Origin: CAYPEK01 sp964409645
Lineage (GTDB): Bacteria; UBP15; UBA6099
Assembly: GCA_964409645.1 (NCBI GenBank)
Contig: CAYPEK010000046.1
Location: forward strand, 1-31,465
DNA length: 31,465 nt
Direction: 5' to 3'
The notes beneath the pieces were generated by a model, which worked only from the letters and a program-made list of their open reading frames with translations, did no database searches and had not been told where the DNA came from. The position numbers and the translations under genes are program-made. Numbering within the stretch: position 1 is the first letter of the stretch; the number at the start of each line of letters is the position of its first letter. Below are positions 29,988-31,465 of this stretch, piece after piece.

Positions 29988-31154
29988 ATGTTATATAGAA
30001 AATTCGGGAATACGGGGATCGATGTGTCTGTGCTCGGCTTCGGATGCATGAGACTGCCGCTTGTCGGCGGGATTAAAAAGGCCACGGATGTGTTCGATGC
30101 GGCTAACCCGATCGACGAAAACTATGCGGTGAAGCTGATCGAAACAGCAATCGATGCGGGAGTGAATTATTTCGATACGGCATATCCGTATCATGGCGGT
30201 TTGAGCGAAAAGTTTCTCGGACACGCGTTGAAACCCTACCGGGACAAGATCATGCTCGCGACCAAGTACCCGACATGGCTCACGGAGAGCGCGGCCGATT
30301 TTGAAAGGGTGATGGGCGAGCAGTTGGAAAGGTTGCAGACATCGTACATCGATTTCTATCTCGTTCACGGATTGGACCGTCCCCGCTGGGACAGGATGAA
30401 AAGTATGGGGATTATCAAATTCTTGGAAGATATTAAGAAGGACGGACGCGCGCGCTTTGTCGGATTCTCGTTTCACGACGAGGCGGATGTATTCAAGGAG
30501 ATTGTTGACGCGTACGACTGGTCGATGTGCCTCATGCAGTACAACTATTACGACGAGGATTTTCAGGCGGGCAGAACGGGTCTCGAGCACGCGGCGGCGA
30601 AGGGACTGGGCATCGTCGTGATGGAGCCTCTGCGGGGCGGAAGGCTCGCCGCCGGAGTGCCGGACAGCGTGATGAATATCTGGGACCGCGCGGAGAAAAA
30701 GCGAACCCCGGCGGAATGGGCGCTGCGCTGGGTATGGAACCATCAGGAGGTTTCAACGGCGCTGAGCGGGATGAATTCCATGGAGCAGCTCGAGGAAAAC
30801 CTGCGGGTTGCGGAAAATGCGCTGCCCGGCTCGCTGACCGCGCAGGAACTCGGCCTGATCTCCGAAGCGAAAAACGAGTACCACAAGTTGTTGAAGGTGG
30901 GCTGCACGAGCTGCGCCTACTGTATGCCGTGCCCGTCGGGAGTCAACATCCCGATGAATCTGTCTCTATATAATGATACGTACCTGTTTACAGACGCTGA
31001 GACACCTAAATTGCTCTACGGCCTGCTTCCTCCCGAGATCAAGGCGGAGAACTGTGCCGAATGCGGCGCGTGCGAGGAACAATGCCCGCAGGGCATCAAA
31101 ATCATCGAAGAACTGAAGAACGCGCACAACCGGCTGTCGGTTGAAACGGCTTGA
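29988..31154 (+). CDS. Aldo/keto reductase with C-terminal 4Fe-4S motifs
   Basis: A 388-residue NAD(P)H-dependent oxidoreductase. The barrel domain (about 1-285) has the catalytic tetrad Asp63, Tyr68, Lys93 and His127 (YFDTAYPYHGG, LATKYP, LVHGLD). The C-terminal part (about 295-385) holds two cysteine clusters: Cys306, 309, 312 and 315 (CTSCAYCMPCP) and Cys356, 359, 362 and 366 (CAECGACEEQCP), typical of the ferredoxin-like extension of a large anaerobe-rich aldo/keto reductase subgroup. This suggests electron transfer through iron-sulfur clusters and an anaerobic or microaerobic lifestyle. GGAGGGG before the ATG. It is divergent from an AraC regulator and followed by a strong terminator, so it is a single-gene unit. 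The substrate is unknown. Confidence 0.95.
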   Translation: MLYRKFGNTGIDVSVLGFGCMRLPLVGGIKKATDVFDAANPIDENYAVKLIETAIDAGVNYFDTAYPYHGGLSEKFLGHALKPYRDKIMLATKYPTWLTESAADFERVMGEQLERLQTSYIDFYLVHGLDRPRWDRMKSMGIIKFLEDIKKDGRARFVGFSFHDEADVFKEIVDAYDWSMCLMQYNYYDEDFQAGRTGLEHAAAKGLGIVVMEPLRGGRLAAGVPDSVMNIWDRAEKKRTPAEWALRWVWNHQEVSTALSGMNSMEQLEENLRVAENALPGSLTAQELGLISEAKNEYHKLLKVGCTSCAYCMPCPSGVNIPMNLSLYNDTYLFTDAETPKLLYGLLPPEIKAENCAECGACEEQCPQGIKIIEELKNAHNRLSVETA

Positions 31155-31195
31155 TACGCGCGTGTTGAAATAGTTCCGAGTCGCATGTGAAAACG

Positions 31196-31226
31196 AACGG
31201 CCTCCATAAGGAGGCCGTTTTCTCTT
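31196..31226 (+). terminator. Rho-independent terminator after the aldo/keto reductase
   Basis: AACGGCCTCC (31196-31205), loop ATAA, GGAGGCCGTT (31210-31219), then TTCTCTT. A perfect 10-bp stem with a 4-nt loop, 41 bp after the stop. Confidence 0.9.
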
Positions 31227-31315
31227 GATTTGGCGGCAACCATAATCTCCGAACGCCGAGTTACAGCATAATATTGTTTTTCTTCCGGTTGATGATACAA
31301 AATTGCACTTTTCGA

Positions 31316-31372
31316 TATAATTTGCTCATGGACAAATCAGACAAGTTTAAGGAGTTCGGGATCGAGTCATGA
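31316..31372 (+). promoter_or_regulatory. -10 box with 14-codon leader ORF before the last gene
   Basis: TATAAT (31316-31321) is followed after six bases by an ATG (31328) opening a 14-codon frame (MDKSDKFKEFGIES) that ends in TGA at 31370-31372. The stop overlaps an ATG at 31369 that is in frame with the next gene. If transcription starts at the usual distance, the leader ORF would begin at or next to the mRNA 5' end. Its expression is unproven. Confidence 0.3.
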
Positions 31373-31413
31373 AATCCGGTGGTTCGGCCGGCATTGATAA
31401 AGGAGGTATATGC

Positions 31414-31465
31414 ATGGACATGTGGAAGTTCTTTGACATCACGCATCGGGAGCACATTCTCTGCA
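31414..31465 (+). CDS. Start of a probable SAM-dependent methyltransferase (cut by window end)
   Basis: Seventeen codons, MDMWKFFDITHREHILC, before the window ends. An AGGAGG (31401-31406) seven bases upstream makes the ATG at 31414 a very good start. The opening MWKFFDITHREH is familiar from class I methyltransferases of the UbiE/Methyltransf_25 type, but no SAM-binding motif is yet in view, so the product is a guess from the first residues only. Confidence 0.5.
   Translation, partial: MDMWKFFDITHREHILC

Noticed and set aside
1..31465. Search for CRISPR arrays, tRNA/rRNA genes, transposases and phage genes
   Set aside because: No regularly spaced short repeats, cloverleaf-like sequences or mobile-element protein motifs were seen by eye; a covariance-model search would be needed to exclude small RNAs fully.

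Overview
The window comes from a bacterium with a moderately high-GC genome and G/C-rich third codon positions. It has Shine-Dalgarno sites (GGAGG-type) and sigma-70-like promoter elements. No rRNA, tRNA, CRISPR array, transposase or phage gene was seen. The gene content (large chemosensory operon, FapA-type protein, many PAS domains, secreted and membrane-linked enzymes) suggests an environmental bacterium, probably from a poorly sampled phylum. The sequence alone does not let me name it.

Layout. 1-5350 is a mixed housekeeping/envelope region: a cut-off patatin-like phospholipase (minus), an ABC-2 type exporter pair (plus), a long-chain acyl-CoA synthetase-like enzyme (plus) and an acyltransferase-3 membrane protein (minus). 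5553-6233 encodes a small secreted Gly/Pro-rich protein of unknown function, followed by a clear terminator. An AT-rich gap (6300-6816) carries a striking element of two interlocked inverted repeats (A-B-A'-B', 6584-6687). Then come a soluble histidine kinase of about 1540 residues with nine PAS domains and one GAF domain (6817-11436) and its NarL/FixJ-type response regulator (11438-12073).

After a 520-bp AT-rich gap, 12595-26499 is a continuous, co-oriented chemosensory operon: double receiver, single receiver, CheA, CheW, one chemoreceptor, CheD, CheR, a second CheD, CheY, CheX, CheB, a FapA(DUF342)-receiver fusion, a second CheX, and two paralogous proteins joining a small HD-GYP-N-terminal-like domain to a receiver. 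The receptor, CheW and CheA would form the signalling array. CheR, CheB and the CheD pair would handle adaptation, and the two CheX proteins would remove phosphate from the receivers. There are no flagellar or pilus genes in the window, so the output is open. The many receivers (seven in this operon besides CheB, one of them degenerate) suggest branched output or phosphate sinks rather than a single CheY-to-motor line.

26632-31465 returns to unrelated genes: a WYL-domain regulator (minus), a secreted endonuclease/exonuclease/phosphatase-family protein (minus), an AraC-family regulator (minus) divergent from an aldo/keto reductase with two C-terminal iron-sulfur motifs (plus), a strong terminator, and the first codons of a probable methyltransferase. 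The AraC/reductase intergenic region shows a consensus promoter for the regulator and a tandem 11-bp repeat upstream of a -10 box for the reductase.

Most worth a second look: the interlocked inverted repeats at 6584-6687, the FapA-receiver fusion, the two small-domain-receiver paralogs, the CheD pair in which only one copy keeps the catalytic Thr, and the CheA N-terminal extension.
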